NCBI GenBank assembly: GCA_902729315.2
Contig: LR746276.1
Location: forward strand, 2,124,169 to 2,188,168
Source: Spirodela intermedia
Lineage: Eukaryota; Streptophyta; Magnoliopsida; Alismatales; Araceae
DNA: 64,000 nucleotides
Direction of reading: 5' to 3'
Part shown: one piece after another, positions 23,548 through 36,499 of the stretch
How positions within the stretch are numbered: position 1 is the stretch's first letter
How the letters are laid out: each line of letters begins with the position of its first letter
The notes under the pieces: generated by a model
Database searches by the model: none
Told to the model about the DNA's origin: nothing
Seen by the model: the letters and a program-made list of their open reading frames with translations, nothing else
Translations under genes and position numbers: made by a program

Positions 23548-25987
23548 TGGCCTCAACCCATAAGATAATTTATAATAAATTATATTACATGAAATTTTAC
23601 TTATTTTAATAATTTATCGGTGTATGGTTCTTTGATTGTAGGTCCATATAATCTACTTGAACTGGTGATAGGCTATTCTTTTTTCTCTTACCCTCAAGTT
23701 CCTTATGAAATCCTCTAATCTTAGTGCTTGGTGTATTGGTTTGCTTTAAGTTAATTTTAAATAATATATTGTTTCAATTTAATTAATCTGGTTACTTTTG
23801 TAGACGAACCAATAATTCTGTCTTATTTGATAAAACGAAAAGTATTTAGTTTGCATAGCATTTTAAAAAACAAGAAGTCATTAATGGTAGCATTAATGAT
23901 ATCGTGTGTAATAATAAGGTCTCATATTGAAATTAAGTACTCACCAATTATTTCAATTAATTATATTTTAAAATAGATATATTTTGGAAATTAGGCTCTT
24001 TTGTTGATGGGAGAGAAGAATAAATAGGGGCCAAATATATATATATATAAATTTAGAGAGAGAAAGAGAGAGAGAGAGAGAGAGGAGATGGATGTGAGCT
24101 TAAAATTGTCAATCTTCTAGAGTGAGCATAAGAGATTATGTGGATTAGATATCTCCAATGATGTGGATGCCTTTGGTATCCATAATTTTTAAAACAAGGA
24201 TTTAAACTTGATTTGGTTCATTCTAATTATGGGCGTCTAATTTGATTTAGCTCATAGAAAATATGGTATTAAAATTATTTGATCCCAAATCTTAATCCTT
24301 ATTTGGTTAAGTCCCACTAATGTTGAGATCTGATTTTATCATGGACAAATGATATGCTCAGTTGACTTGGCTTGAATAGATGCTTGATAATGTGTAATAA
24401 GATTGGGAGCTTGAAGACATCTAAAGGCATCACGAAAATAGGTTTGAGGGCATTTGAGGGCTGCTCTTTGACACGTTTGGTATTGTGAGGCTAGAAAGGA
24501 TGCACTATTATAAATTGTCGTTTGAGGGTTAGTCATTATAGTTATTTAAAATAGTGCAACCATTGGGAGATGCTCCCATTTGTTAGTCTAAACAATAGAA
24601 AGAAAAATTTCCAAATGCTTGTACACTATTCTGGGCAGATGGGTTGTGTTCAACCTCCTCTTCTAGTCAATAAAAAAGAATTCAAAATAAATGAGAAGAC
24701 CAATTATTGAAGCCAATATTGTGCATATAAAATAACTATGGGCCTCCTTTATGCAATGCTTCCTACTGCTAAGTTGATCCTAGTAGATGTAGAAACTTTT
24801 CATGGGTTTACTTAGATAGTCAGCTAATGAAGATGAACGGGAGATAATCTTTTATGCTGGGAGTGGTTACTTGACAAAGCAGGCCCACTATTGATTACGC
24901 ACATGACCTTAAGTGTTGCCCACTCCATCAATATTTATACCTCTATGTTTGCATTCAAGAAGCATTAGGGTAAGAAAATTTTGAGCTCCACATTGGTCAT
25001 AGTGAAACACAAGTAGAAGCCCAATTTGATATTTTTGAGCTGTATTCATGTGTTGATGTCTCAATAAGTCCAAGGAACTGATCTTCCCAAATTAAAATAA
25101 AATAAAAAAGGTAAAGATACTTCATCTTTCCCTACCCCAGAATAAAAATGAGCGGAATCTCATATTTGGCACTAAGAGCGGAGTGATGGAGACTCCATTA
25201 AACTTCAGCTTGGGTGGATTTAGGTCACAAGTAGACCTACCTCATTTGAGAACCTCTCCTGTGGTATCTTTTCTAGTGAGGCTCGATTCATTCAGAGTCA
25301 TTTTTAGGGTGTTATTTGGCAGTCCAACTTAGAATCAGCTGACATCGATTGGGTAGAGCTCATCTAGAAAATTGCATGACTTTATATGCCATGTCTAAAA
25401 TGAGACCACTCTTTTAATAGCATCACAAGTACGTCCTAACTTGGTAGAACTGGTGTGCATTCTTCTTGCTAGCTTTTCTTGGACTTGTAAAAATAGATCA
25501 TGTCCACGTTTAGAATTTTTGATCAAATGAATATTTCTAAAAATATTTGGCTGAATGCTACTAACGGACAATTGTAGCTTAATCTACACAGTGCCTTACT
25601 CAATACAGAATTATCTCCATTCGACTTAAAAATGAATAATTATTCCTTGACGCAGTTCTACGCATCCATGTATAGGCGGATCGGATCGCACGGTAAAGTC
25701 AACGTCGGAGTGTCAGATATTTTCAGTTTTAGTCCCCTAGAATATCTAAGATAAAAAAGAAAATGGCATTTTAGATTTTAGTCAATGCTTTCCCTATCGC
25801 ACTAAATTTTGTCAGTGGTATTGACGCCAACGCTGCGAAGGGTGGGGACAGGTAGATATTATGATGCCAGGGATGAATAAAGCCACGGGTGTGGTCTTCC
25901 CTCGGGCACAGGTAAGTCCTCTCCATCGTCCTTTTCTTCCTTATCACCTCCCTTCCGCTCCCCTTACCGGGACATCAGGAATCCCAC
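23301..25987. other. AT-rich intergenic region
   Basis: About 2.7 kb between the MYB promoter and P450 copy 1. Contains (CT)16 at 23512-23544, an AT/GA tract at about 24037-24084 and otherwise AT-rich unique-looking DNA. The region just before 25988 is the P450 promoter, but no convincing TATA box was found. No gene recognised. Confidence 0.5.
23512..23544. repeat. (CT)16 microsatellite
   Basis: Pure CT dinucleotides about 370 bp upstream of the MYB start codon (the gene reads leftwards). Confidence 0.95.
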
Positions 25988-27517
25988 ATGGAGGTCTGGA
26001 ATCTGGTCATCGTCTTTCTCGCTCTCTACCTCTCTCTCGCCTTCCTCCGCCGCAGGAGGTCACGAACCCTATCCTACCCTCCCGGGCCTCCGGCCTTTCC
26101 TTTGGTGGGCAACCTTCTATGGCTCCGCCGCCCCTTCTCTGAGATCGAGAGCATCCTCCGTCGCCTCCGCCTGGAATACGGGCCCATCGTAATGATCAAA
26201 GTCGGCTTCCTGACGCCTGTCTTCGTGTCCGACCGGGACCTCGCCCATAAGATCCTCGTTCAGAGCGGCGCCACCTTCGCTGGCCGCCCTCCCGTTGGGC
26301 CAGCCACAAGCTTACTCACTGGTAACCAGTACAGCATCAACGGCTTGCCCTACGGGCCTCTCTGGCGTACCTTACGCCGCAACTTGTCCGCCGAGATCCT
26401 TCATCAGTCGAGGATTAGGTACTTCTCTCGCGCCAGGGACTGGGTCCTTACAGTCCTTCTGGACAAGCTCCGCATGGAGGCTGACACTGGGGAGCCGGTG
26501 ATGGTGGTGGAGAGCTTTCTTTACGCCATGTTCTGCCTGCTCGTCTTCATGTGTTTCGGGGAGAAGCTGGAAGAGAAGACTGTTCGGGAGATCGAGAGGA
26601 TTCAGCGTGATATCCTCCTCTACGTAGACAAGCTCACAATATTTGCTTTCCTCCCCAAGATCGGCAAGTATCTGTTGAAAGATCGATGGAGGAAGATCGG
26701 GGATATGCGTAGGCGACAGAAGGACGTCTTCCTCCCCCTGATCAGAGCCCGCCAGAAGTGGAGGGATCAGGGGATGAGCAGCTGTGGAGAGAACATCCTC
26801 GAGTTCTCGTACGTGGATACCCTTCTCGACATGGAGGTCCCCGATGGAGAGGGGAAGAATCGGAAGCTCAGGGACGAGGAGATCGTCAGCCTCTGCTCTG
26901 AGTTTCTGAACGCCGGCACCGACACTACGGTGACCGCGCTGGAGTGGATCATGGCGAACGTGGTGAAGCGCCAGGACATGCAAAAAAAGCTGTTCGAGGA
27001 AATCATCGCCGTGGTCGGCAAAGTGGAGGCGGTGGAGGAGGAGGACCTGGGCAAGCTTGCCTACCTCAAGGCCGTGGTTATGGAGGGGTTGCGGCGGCAC
27101 CCGCCAGGCCATTTCCTGCTGCCTCACGCAGCCATAGATGACACGGAGGTGAACGGGTACGTCATACCGCGCAGCGCTCCCCTCAACTTCATGGTGACGG
27201 AGATGAACTGGAACGGCGACGTGTGGGAGAACCCAATGGAGTTCAGGCCGGAGAGATTCCTCCCCGGCGGCGAGGGGGAGGGCGTGGACATAACCGGAAG
27301 CAAAGAGATAAAAATGATGACTTTCGGGGCGGGGAGGAGGATCTGCCCCGGGCTGGCACTGGCGGTGCTCCATCTTGAGTTCTTCGTGGCCAATCTGGTG
27401 AGGGAATTCGAGTGGAAGGAGGTGGAAGGGGAGCAGGTGGACATGACGGAGAAGGTGCAATTCACCGTCGTAATGAAGACCCCTCTGAAGGTTCGGCTCT
27501 TTCCTCGCTCTGGGTAA
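25988..27517 (+). CDS. CYP89: Cytochrome P450, CYP89 family, copy 1
   Basis: Intronless microsomal P450 of 509 aa, the normal CYP89 length; this family typically lacks introns. CYP89A9 of Arabidopsis acts on chlorophyll breakdown products; most members have no known substrate, and none can be assigned here. The N-terminus MEVWNLVIVFLALYLSLAFL is an ER membrane anchor, followed by basic residues and the proline hinge YPPGPPAFPLVGN. C-helix WRTLR is present. The I-helix AGTDTT is at 309-314, ExxR (EGLR) at 366-369, FRPERF before the haem loop, and FGAGRRICPG with the haem-ligand Cys at 453. All near-invariant residues are intact, so this is the best candidate for a working enzyme in the window. 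It is the most divergent of the three copies and lies 16.7 kb from copy 2. Confidence 0.93.
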   Translation: MEVWNLVIVFLALYLSLAFLRRRRSRTLSYPPGPPAFPLVGNLLWLRRPFSEIESILRRLRLEYGPIVMIKVGFLTPVFVSDRDLAHKILVQSGATFAGRPPVGPATSLLTGNQYSINGLPYGPLWRTLRRNLSAEILHQSRIRYFSRARDWVLTVLLDKLRMEADTGEPVMVVESFLYAMFCLLVFMCFGEKLEEKTVREIERIQRDILLYVDKLTIFAFLPKIGKYLLKDRWRKIGDMRRRQKDVFLPLIRARQKWRDQGMSSCGENILEFSYVDTLLDMEVPDGEGKNRKLRDEEIVSLCSEFLNAGTDTTVTALEWIMANVVKRQDMQKKLFEEIIAVVGKVEAVEEEDLGKLAYLKAVVMEGLRRHPPGHFLLPHAAIDDTEVNGYVIPRSAPLNFMVTEMNWNGDVWENPMEFRPERFLPGGEGEGVDITGSKEIKMMTFGAGRRICPGLALAVLHLEFFVANLVREFEWKEVEGEQVDMTEKVQFTVVMKTPLKVRLFPRSG

Positions 27518-30099
27518 GTCGGAGGGCCACACACGTCGCGTTTCCCGCTTCTTTCTTGTCTTTGTGCGTCAGGCCAGCTGTCTGAAAGCTGCCTAGTGTT
27601 GTTTGCATTGGACGAGTAGCATTTGGTTCCATTTCGTCTCTTGGCTTCCTCCAGAGACACTTCGGAACCTCGGAACCAGATGTGAGGGCGGAACTTGATT
27701 AAATAAATGTTCACAATGATGAAACGACTCATGAAGCACTGTCCAGAGTATTGTTGATGAAATTAGACTATTGTCATTTTTTGATATTTTATTTTTATGT
27801 TAATTAAGACATTTGATGGACATATTTTGTGACATTGCAATATCATTAATCATGATAGAGTTTATCGATGGGAAATTTATTCTTAAACTGAACTTTGTTG
27901 AACATACAATTATCATTACTTTCTAAAGATTTTGAGTCCTTTCTACACTTTAAAGATTCTAGCTCACTTTAACCAATTGAAGGAAGACATTCTCATGTAG
28001 GCATAATAGCAATCAATAGGGAGTAAATTGATCACTTTTATGAGGATCATAGAATAGGTTGACTCATTATGGCCCTATGCAAATAAGGTCTTTTCATTGT
28101 GAGTTCTAAGTACATTGAAATTAAGATTTCCTTAGCCCTTATTCTGAATCCAATTTTAAAGAGCTTCCCCCTTAATATTTAGTACTCCTCTAAAGCACAC
28201 AAAGCATGTGACATCAATTTTCTACTATGCATCTATATGCGTGGCTCTAAATGAACCAAATACTGAATCTTTAGTGATAATTTTCTATTATACATTTACA
28301 ATAGAAAAGATACCTAGGTAGTTACAATACTTTTATATAGTTACACAATTATACTTCCAATAAAATAAATGATAGGTGGGTAGATAATTTTTGTAAATTC
28401 TTGAAACTTACTTTTTGGCATAGAAATATGTTAAAGCTAGAATTTTTATTTTAAATAGTTTATTATTTTTCTTTTATGTGTTAATTTGTAGAATAAATAT
28501 ATTAATATATTATTAAATTAGGAAATCTGAAGTTAAAGGACAACTTAATTTTTGGTTATTAGAAAAATATAAGAATAAAATATAAAAATATTGTTGCCTA
28601 TTGGCAAGCCAACACTCAAAGTTGACTCGAAGGGACATTACACTCGAGTGGGTGGGTAGACCTAGACTGAGGGAATCATAACTTGGACTCGAGTGACAAA
28701 GGACTTGTTTCGCCTATGTATGTATTACTCCCCTACCACATCTCAATTGCCAACTAGTCATGGAATAAGGAGTGTCATACACGTGTGTGCATGAGGGCAG
28801 ACCACCTATTACCTTCTCCCAAGATGGTCCTAAGTATTATTTTATTTAAGAGAAGAGATCTCTAGTTAGAGAGTGTAACTTTGATACATATTTAGTTCAA
28901 TCTCTCAAATACGTTTGATGTGAGACTAGACTTTATCATATGTTTCAGTGTTGTTCTAAAGTGTGATGTGATCTACTAGTGTTCAACTCACTATATTACT
29001 AGATAAAGTAGATCTTGTGACTAGTGAACCACCACAATACCCAAAACATGAAGTATTCCATTGATAGTTCACAAATCCTACATCACTCAAGACATATGTG
29101 ATGAGAAATGATGTTTTGATGATGAGAGAAGTATCACAGTATCAAGGACTTAAGTTTCGGTTGGTAGTGTTTTGTGGTAGATTAATCTTCTATTGCTCAA
29201 CACGTCAAGTGACCAGGTATATTTGATTCCATAACATGCAAAGCACTATGATACTAGCAACCTAAGTTTTCGCATGTATCCGAGTTAGGAATATATAGAT
29301 AATAATTTGATGATTATCTAGTAAAATATATATTATTGATTATCTTTAAAAACTTGAAGATAGTCATTCCTTCCTCCTTTTCGTGCAATCAATGTTTCTA
29401 GTGATCGATAGACTCATCCTTATTTCCTCAACTATACTCAAAGCCTCTAATAGGTGGTCAGTTCTTCCCTTCTCCCCCTAGATGATAATGACAATGTAGT
29501 CAACCCCTTTCTTTGAAAAATCTCTTTGGCAATTAACAGAGCTCTTTTAGATGATACTTTTGCGACTTCTAGTGTGGTGTGGCATGTCTAAATGAAATTA
29601 AGCTGCCACACAAGTGTCTCCAATTGCCTAGGAGGTAGACTAATATAGACTGATTTCTTTCTTATTTTCAACATTTACTTACATACCTTTTGTATTTATT
29701 TATGTTTTACAGTAAGTTATTTCTATTTCGTACATGTTTTGACATAAATGAGTAGAATTGAGCAAAAACTTAATCAATGATCTTCTTTCCTCTTTTAAAT
29801 CCTCTAAAACTCATATGAGATCAAGCTAAGATCATGTCCAACTTATTTTCTATTGATTTTTTCAGTCAAATATTGAAAACTTTATATTCTCAATGTTTTG
29901 TGAATAATGAGTTTTTTTTTAATTTTCAAATGTAAAAGTGAAATTAAAAGCTGACCTCATGAGCATTGAAGTGCTAAAACAAGACAAAGATATTTACAAT
30001 TGACCTCATATCATGTGTGTGAATTTTCAAACACAAATTAGTCTGATAAATTTGGTCAACTCAAGTTATGTGTGCAATTAAATTACGGTAGAAAAAGCT
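27518..30099. other. AT-rich intergenic region left of the gypsy remnant
   Basis: No supported gene. About 190 bp at 28430-28620 recurs in inverted orientation at about 37750-37935. The stretch around 28720-28840 faintly resembles part of the gypsy LTR seen at 30100-31760. Otherwise unrecognised. Confidence 0.45.
28430..28620 (+). repeat. Inverted repeat arm, partner at 37750-37935
   Basis: The AT-rich sequence ending near GGCAAGCCAACAC matches the reverse complement of 37750-37935 over most of its length, with many mismatches. The two arms bracket the block that contains the gypsy remnant. Confidence 0.6.
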
Positions 30100-31760
30100 T
30101 ATTAATAAGTCTTTATATAGTTTTAGCCTTAACTCATGATAAATATATTTATATTTATGTTAAATTATAAAAAGTGGTTTTCAATTGATTAATGTATTTT
30201 TTGGCTAATTATGTGATTTTATATAAATTTATATAATTTTTATAATCTTGTTTGTGAGACAAATGAAGAAAAAGAAATTAACATAAAAAGATAGAAAAAG
30301 GGGGGACCCATTGGCTAGTCGGGCTTGCAAGCAAGTCGGAAATGCAATTAGGCAGAGCTGTGAGTAGGGGTTCGAGCAGCAAACGGTGACCGATTGAGGG
30401 CATGTGTGCTTCACTTCCCTTCCATGTCACCAATGGGTAGCCAAGCATGGGGCAAGGAGTAGTCGTACACATGTGAGAAAAGGGGCTCATTGATTTCCGA
30501 ATCTTGTGTTACTATATATTCATCCTAAAATTCGGTATATAATCAATGTGGGACTAAACCCAAGTCACACTTTCCCTAGAATGTTTTTGATAATTTTAAT
30601 ATCAAAAATACCCCTTATTTATAACAATGAGATATCATGATGATGTCACTATATAAGGGTATTTGAGAACTTATTTTCCTCTCTCTCATGTAGGTAGGCA
30701 CCCGACGAGGATTTAAATCCTACTAGAGTCAAAACACACATTTTTATCTGATTAAATCTTGATTTTCTTACAAATTGTCAGTGAAAGATTAAGCTATCAG
30801 AATCACTTAATCATCAACAAAAATCTCGTCAATGCGATTCATAGAGCATCATTACTAAAATTGAGTAAATCATCTTCGATTGATTGATGAACAAGCCTTC
30901 TTGAAAAGAGGTTGATCTACCAAGAGATGAGTCATCTCCTCTTGCTGCACGGATATGAGGATGAAGCTTCTTAACATATACCTCACCTCCATTCAGCTCC
31001 TCTCTATTGGGTGACAATTATTAGAGAACTACACAGTCTTCATTTTTTTGTTTTACCTGATGACAACCACTGAAGATGATTTGATAACTCATTTCATTGA
31101 TCTTTAGACTTCGCAAGAAGATCTAAAAATTACTTACATCATCTTTGTCCAAAGAGAACTTGCGAGACTATGGACGTTACACAACAATCCTCTCGAATGC
31201 TCAAGATTTTGATGCATTGTTGACGCATCACTACCGTGACGCTGTTACTCTATCTTTCTTACTTTTAACTTAATTTTTGCTTCATATAGAAATAATTTGT
31301 GTGATTTAAAATTTTCAAACTACTTTATATTCAATTATGATTCTTTCAACTTTTATGGATCTTAATTTGAGCAATTAAATCGTTTGTAATCACTTATGTA
31401 AGAATTGTCAGATAGAACTCTATTTTTACCTGATTCGCATTCGTTGGGTGATGACATCATCTTGCTGTTTGCACTCTTATTTCTTCTTTTTTTCATAAGT
31501 TTTAAATAAACTTTTATTTTTATTCCTTAGTCTAAAATTTGTAATAAATCATATTATTTGAAAACGATTCTGAAATATTACTTGATATTATATTACATCC
31601 CTTTGATCGACCTAGAAATTTTTTATTATTTGTAGAACTTTTATTGAATTATAATTGATATATTATTTAGAAATACTTCTAAATATCTAAAAATTAATAT
31701 TTTTTAGTGTTATAAATTTAAAATTTATGTGATTTACTATATAGTGACTAAGTCATGTCA
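30100..31760 (+). repeat. Left LTR of a Ty3/gypsy remnant
   Basis: About 1.66 kb that recurs as reverse complement at 46405-48116 and 48708-50545, and in part at 36500-37295 in the same orientation. It ends with GTCA at 31760, directly before a primer-binding-like sequence. The intact inverted copies show TG..CA ends; here the 5' end is slightly eroded. Homology was judged by eye over several hundred bases in each pair. Confidence 0.75.
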
Positions 31761-31786
31761 AATTTTGGTATTGTTGCTGGGGATGT
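31761..31786 (+). other. Degraded retrotransposon primer-binding site
   Basis: TTTTGGTATTGTTGCTGGGG directly after the LTR end resembles the TTTGGCGCCGTTGCCGGGGA-type sequence that follows the 5' LTR of many plant non-chromovirus gypsy elements. This fixes the element's orientation as +. Confidence 0.6.
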
Positions 31787-31929
31787 ATTACATAATATTT
31801 GATATTTTTCTATTTTTTTGTTAGAGTACACAAAAATTGAACTCTTGTTTTTATTTTCTTCTTGCTGAAAACTTAAAAAAATAATAATGAAGAATTATAG
31901 TAATATTACATTTGTAAGTAAGTCTTTTT

Positions 31930-32326
31930 TTCCTACGTGTATGATCACTCCTTACCCCATAGTTGGTTGACCACTAGTGAGGTGGATAAGAAGTGGCACC
32001 CATGTGTCCCTATCAATCTTAACCACTCGAGCCCCTACTCATGACTCCTCCTTGACTATGCTTCTGATCCGTTTGTGGGCCCAGCTGGTCGATAGGTACC
32101 CCCAATTTTATTCTATTTTAAATTTTATTTCTTTTTCTTCATTTATCTCAAAAGTCACACTATAAAAATCATATAAATTTGTATAAAATCACATAATTAG
32201 CCACCAATTCACATTAATCAACTAAAATTTTCACACTTTAACATAAATATAAGTCTATTTATCATGAGTTAAGGCTAAAACTATATAATTTACTAATTAT
32301 TAACTCATGATAATAAAAACTTATCA
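31930..32326 (-). repeat. Inverted LTR fragment, same gypsy family
   Basis: Matches the reverse complement of the first about 400 bp of the left LTR (30100-30490) and ends with ACTTATCA, the LTR terminus. It lies inside the leader of the + strand element, which suggests a nested or rearranged copy. Confidence 0.65.
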
Positions 32327-32589
32327 CATTGATTATTATTTTTTCAAATTTATTAATTTTTATACATGATAAAAGATCCTTACAAATAAGGCTAGAAAAT
32401 CTTTTCATTATTTCATCTAAAACTAAACATCTAAAAGAAAAATTAATTTTGATAGATCTTGAAGGAAGTAGATGACAAATTGAAAACAATCATTATATCC
32501 TTGATTGATTTCAATGAGCATTCAATATTAAAGTGTTATTAGTATCCACTATTAAATTAAAAGTAAATCTAAATTTTTTCTAAATACTT

Positions 32590-35500
32590 CCTAATTTTCA
32601 TGGACTATCTTTAGAGGAACCTCATCAGCATTTAGGAAAATTTCATATGATTTGTGATTTAGTTAATCTCCCTCAAGTTAGACTGAAAATTAAGATGAAA
32701 TTATTTCCTCATATACTTAAGGACAAGGCTAGTTATTGGATATCCACATTAGATAGATAATTAACTAATTAGAAAGACATAGAACATGTCTTTTCTTTGA
32801 AAATTTTGATCCTTTAGAAAAAACTCAAAATATGATAAAATATATATATAGTTTTGCTCAAAGGCCAAGAGAAACATTATATGAGATATGGAAAGAATTC
32901 AAACATTCACTTAGAAAGTGTCTTCATCATGCTATACCCAAGTGACAGCTCAATAGAATTTTTTATAATGATTATTAGAATAACATAGAAATATGATTGA
33001 TTCTATATGTAGAGCAGCTTTTATGGAGAATTTTGTTTAATGAGATTTATAGCCTTTATGATAATTTAAGTGAAAATTCTAGAGATCAAGCCTTTTTTGA
33101 GTTATATGATAAGGATAAGAAGAGAGAAATTTATGAATTACATCATCAAAATGATTTTAATTTAAGAAATGAGGTTAATTAGATTAATCAAAGATTAAAA
33201 AAACTTTATTGACTTATTAACAATATTAGAAATCCTCCTAACCCTTAATTTCATTCAAATAGTACTTGTTATATGTAGAGTGAAAATAATCATTTTAAAT
33301 TTCAATGCTATAATTTAGATGAATCATTTCACCCTACAAGAACAAGTGCAAGTAGCCCACAATTTTAATAGAGATAGAGAGGTGTTTTCTAATTCTTATA
33401 ATCTTAATTGTAGGAATAGTTTTTCATACGGAGATTCAAATAATATTCATAATTTAGAAGCACTTGGACTTAATTCAAACTTTAAATTTTGTCCAAAATA
33501 GAAAAAAATATTTCAAAAAATCAGCCTTCTCAAACCCAACTTGATGATATGAAAATGATGTAGAAAATGACGTAGAAAATGACCCAAATGATGAAACAAA
33601 CTATGAATCAAATGATATTGCAATATAACAAATTTATAGAGGCTCTTGAGAATAAGAGAGAAGATGGATAAGTACCTAGTCAGCTCATAAAAAATCTAAG
33701 GAATCACCCAACAAATAGGATTTCAGCAAAGAGAGTCTAGTAGTATAAATTTAGAAAAAAACCTACTAAATGAAAATGTTAGGATAGTGAGTGCATTAAG
33801 GAGTAGGAAGATTTTACTTGATGTTTATCCCTAAATATTTTAAGAAATGGAAAACATGGCCAAAAAAAAATCAAGTATGAGTAGAAAAGGATTTTATAAA
33901 TTATACTAAGAAAATTCTGAAAGAAATGACAACCATACAATTTCTTAAAGTTGTAGAGCCTAGACAAAGAAAGAAAAATAAACACAATGAAGAAATAAAG
34001 AAAATTTTACAAGATGTGTAAATTATTCTTCGTTTACTTATTGCCATTGAATATATTCTTGAATATGCTAGAGTTTTGAAAGAAATGTATAAACTAAAAA
34101 AGGCACTTAGAGTAAAAAAATTATCTATGCATGCTAGTGCTTCATTATTAAATAAATTACCATATAAATTGAGAGATACTGATGCCCCTTTAATTTCGTA
34201 TGATATTAGTAGATTTATTTTTCAGAATGCATTACTTGACACCAATGCTAGTATTAATTTATTACTTATAAGTATTTGTGATAAACTTAATATTTCTGAT
34301 CTTAAACCGTCCACTGTTACCTTAAAATTTTTTGATAGATCTAAAAAATATCCTAAAGGTATTTTAGAAAATATGATAGTGACAATTAAAGGGTGTAAAC
34401 TTTGAATTAATTTTGTAGTGCTAGAAATAGATTTTAATGGACAATTTTATGATACACCAATCATCCTAGGGAGACTATTTTTGTATACCAAAAATGAATA
34501 TTTATTTTCACATAGTTATTCCAAAAATTTCATGTGGAGATCAATTAGTAGAAATTAAATTTTTTGAAGTATCAAATGATCTTAAGAAATCTCAAGTATA
34601 TGATTGTCATACTATAGATCTTTTAGATGATTTTGATGATCTTGATGTTATTGATAACTGTGTGTTAGAAGAATAAGAGGAAATAAATAATATAAATTTG
34701 AGAGAAAAGAAAGAGAAAGATCATCTAAATTTAGAATTTAAACCTCTTCCCTCTAGTTTAAAATATATATTTTTTGGAGGAAAATAATTTATTTTCTATT
34801 ATTATTGTAGCTGATTTGAGTGATGAACATGAAGAAGAATGATTAGATGTAGTTAAAAAAAGTAAGAAGGATATTAGCTGAAAAATAAATGATTTTAAAA
34901 GAATTGATATGAGTGATGTATGCATAGTATATATCTAAAGTAGGGGGCTAAAACTCTCCCCCCCTCAAATTGGAGCATATGACCCAAAGATTTTGCAAAT
35001 AAATCAATGCCTCTTATTTATGATTCATCATGGGAAGTGTTAATTATATTATCTGCTAGAGTTTTCTAAACCTTCTAATGACCTACTTCATTGTGCTCAG
35101 TCCTCTAAGAGAAAAACACATATACCATAAATGGAGGTAGCAACTTGATAGCTGACGTAAATGATTGTCGATCATTCTCACTAAGCACCCAAGTCTTGAG
35201 GAAAGATGTCTATTGAGAACCACAATGAAGATTCAATCTTAACATGATGGAAATTGTAAAAAAAGAAAATTTAAAGTGGCTGACTGCTTATATTATTTAT
35301 CTTATTTTAGACATCAAATGAATTAGTCCTACACATGGTGCCAAAAAAATCAAGGATCACGATTATAAAAAATAAAAATGAAGATGACATACAAAAAAGA
35401 TTAACTACTAGTTGGAGAGTTTGCATTAATTATAGAAAATTAAATTCAATTATTAGAAAAGATAATTTTTCCTTACCGTTTACTAATCAAATTCTAGAAA

Positions 35501-36490
35501 AATTAACTGAAAAAAAACTTTTTTCATTTTCTAAATAGATATTTTGATTATAATAAAATTTATATAAATCTTTTAGATCAAGAAAAAATAACTTTCATTT
35601 TTCCATTTTGTACTTTTACTTTTAAACGCATGCCTTTTGGGCTATGTAATGTTCTAGTTGCATTTAAAAGATGTATGTTGTCTTTTTTTTTGATATGACT
35701 GGAAAATGCATGAAAATTTGACGGATGATTTTTCTATTTTTAATGAATCATTTGATGAATGTTTAAATCATTTACAGTATGTACTTGAGAAATCAATAGA
35801 GAAAAAAATAATCTTAAATTGAAAAAAATCATATATTATGGTTAGAGAGGGAGTTGTGTTGAGTTATATTGTGAATGAAAAGGGGTCAGAGGTGAATAAA
35901 GAAAAATAATATTATATCTACAATAAAATATCCGAATGTAGTAAAATAGATTAGATGTAGATTATTATATAAAATTTATTCAAGATTTTTCAAAAATTTC
36001 TAAACCTTTCACCATCTTATTGTCTAAATGTATGCCTTTTAATTTTGATGAGAAATGTTTTGAGTTTTTTTTTGAAATAAAAAGATTACTTATTGAGGCA
36101 TTCATTTTACAAGCTCCTGATTTGTCTCTTCTCTTTGAAGTAATGTGTGATGCATTGAATTATGTAGTGGGAGTTATACTAAGACAAAGAAAAGAGTCAA
36201 AATCTATAATAATTTTATATGCTCGCAAAACTATATTTGATGTTCAATTAAATTATATCATGACTGAAAAAGAATTACTAGTTATAATATTTTTCTAAAA
36301 AAGGTTTAGATCATATATTTTAGGAACTAAAATTATTATTTATACTAATCATGCAGCATTTAAATATTTTTTAAATAAAAAAGATGTAAAGCCACGTTTA
36401 TTAGGATGAATTTTATTGTTGCATGAATTTGACTTAGAAATAAAAGATAAAAAAGGTTTTGAGAATGCAATGAAGAGCTTCCTTTAACTA
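32590..36490 (+). mobile_element. Degenerate Ty3/gypsy internal region: gag, protease, RT, RNase H
   Basis: Many stops and frameshifts, but family blocks are readable in order. Gag-like text at about 32600-33180 includes EEPHQHLGKFHMICDLVNLP. A protease-like ALLDTNASINLLLISICDKL lies at about 34230-34290 (typical plant elements read ALxDLGASINLMP). The RT shows MVPKKSRITII and WRVCINYRKLN at 35335-35450, then the FPFCTFTFKRMPFGL region near 35610. RNase H has FEVMCDALNYVVGVILRQR at about 36137-36195. No integrase is seen before the right LTR piece at 36500, so the element is truncated as well as broken. The protease and the primer-binding site suggest a non-chromovirus lineage; the exact clade is uncertain. 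Confidence 0.8.
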
Positions 36491-36499
36491 TATCGACCT

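Noticed and set aside
25861-26142. Frame overlapping the start of CYP89 copy 1
   Set aside because: It runs out of frame into the P450 coding sequence and has no recognisable domain.
26372-27532. 386-aa minus-strand open frame opposite CYP89 copy 1
   Set aside because: Antisense shadow of a GC-rich exon, rich in His, Leu and Pro; the plus strand has every P450 motif.
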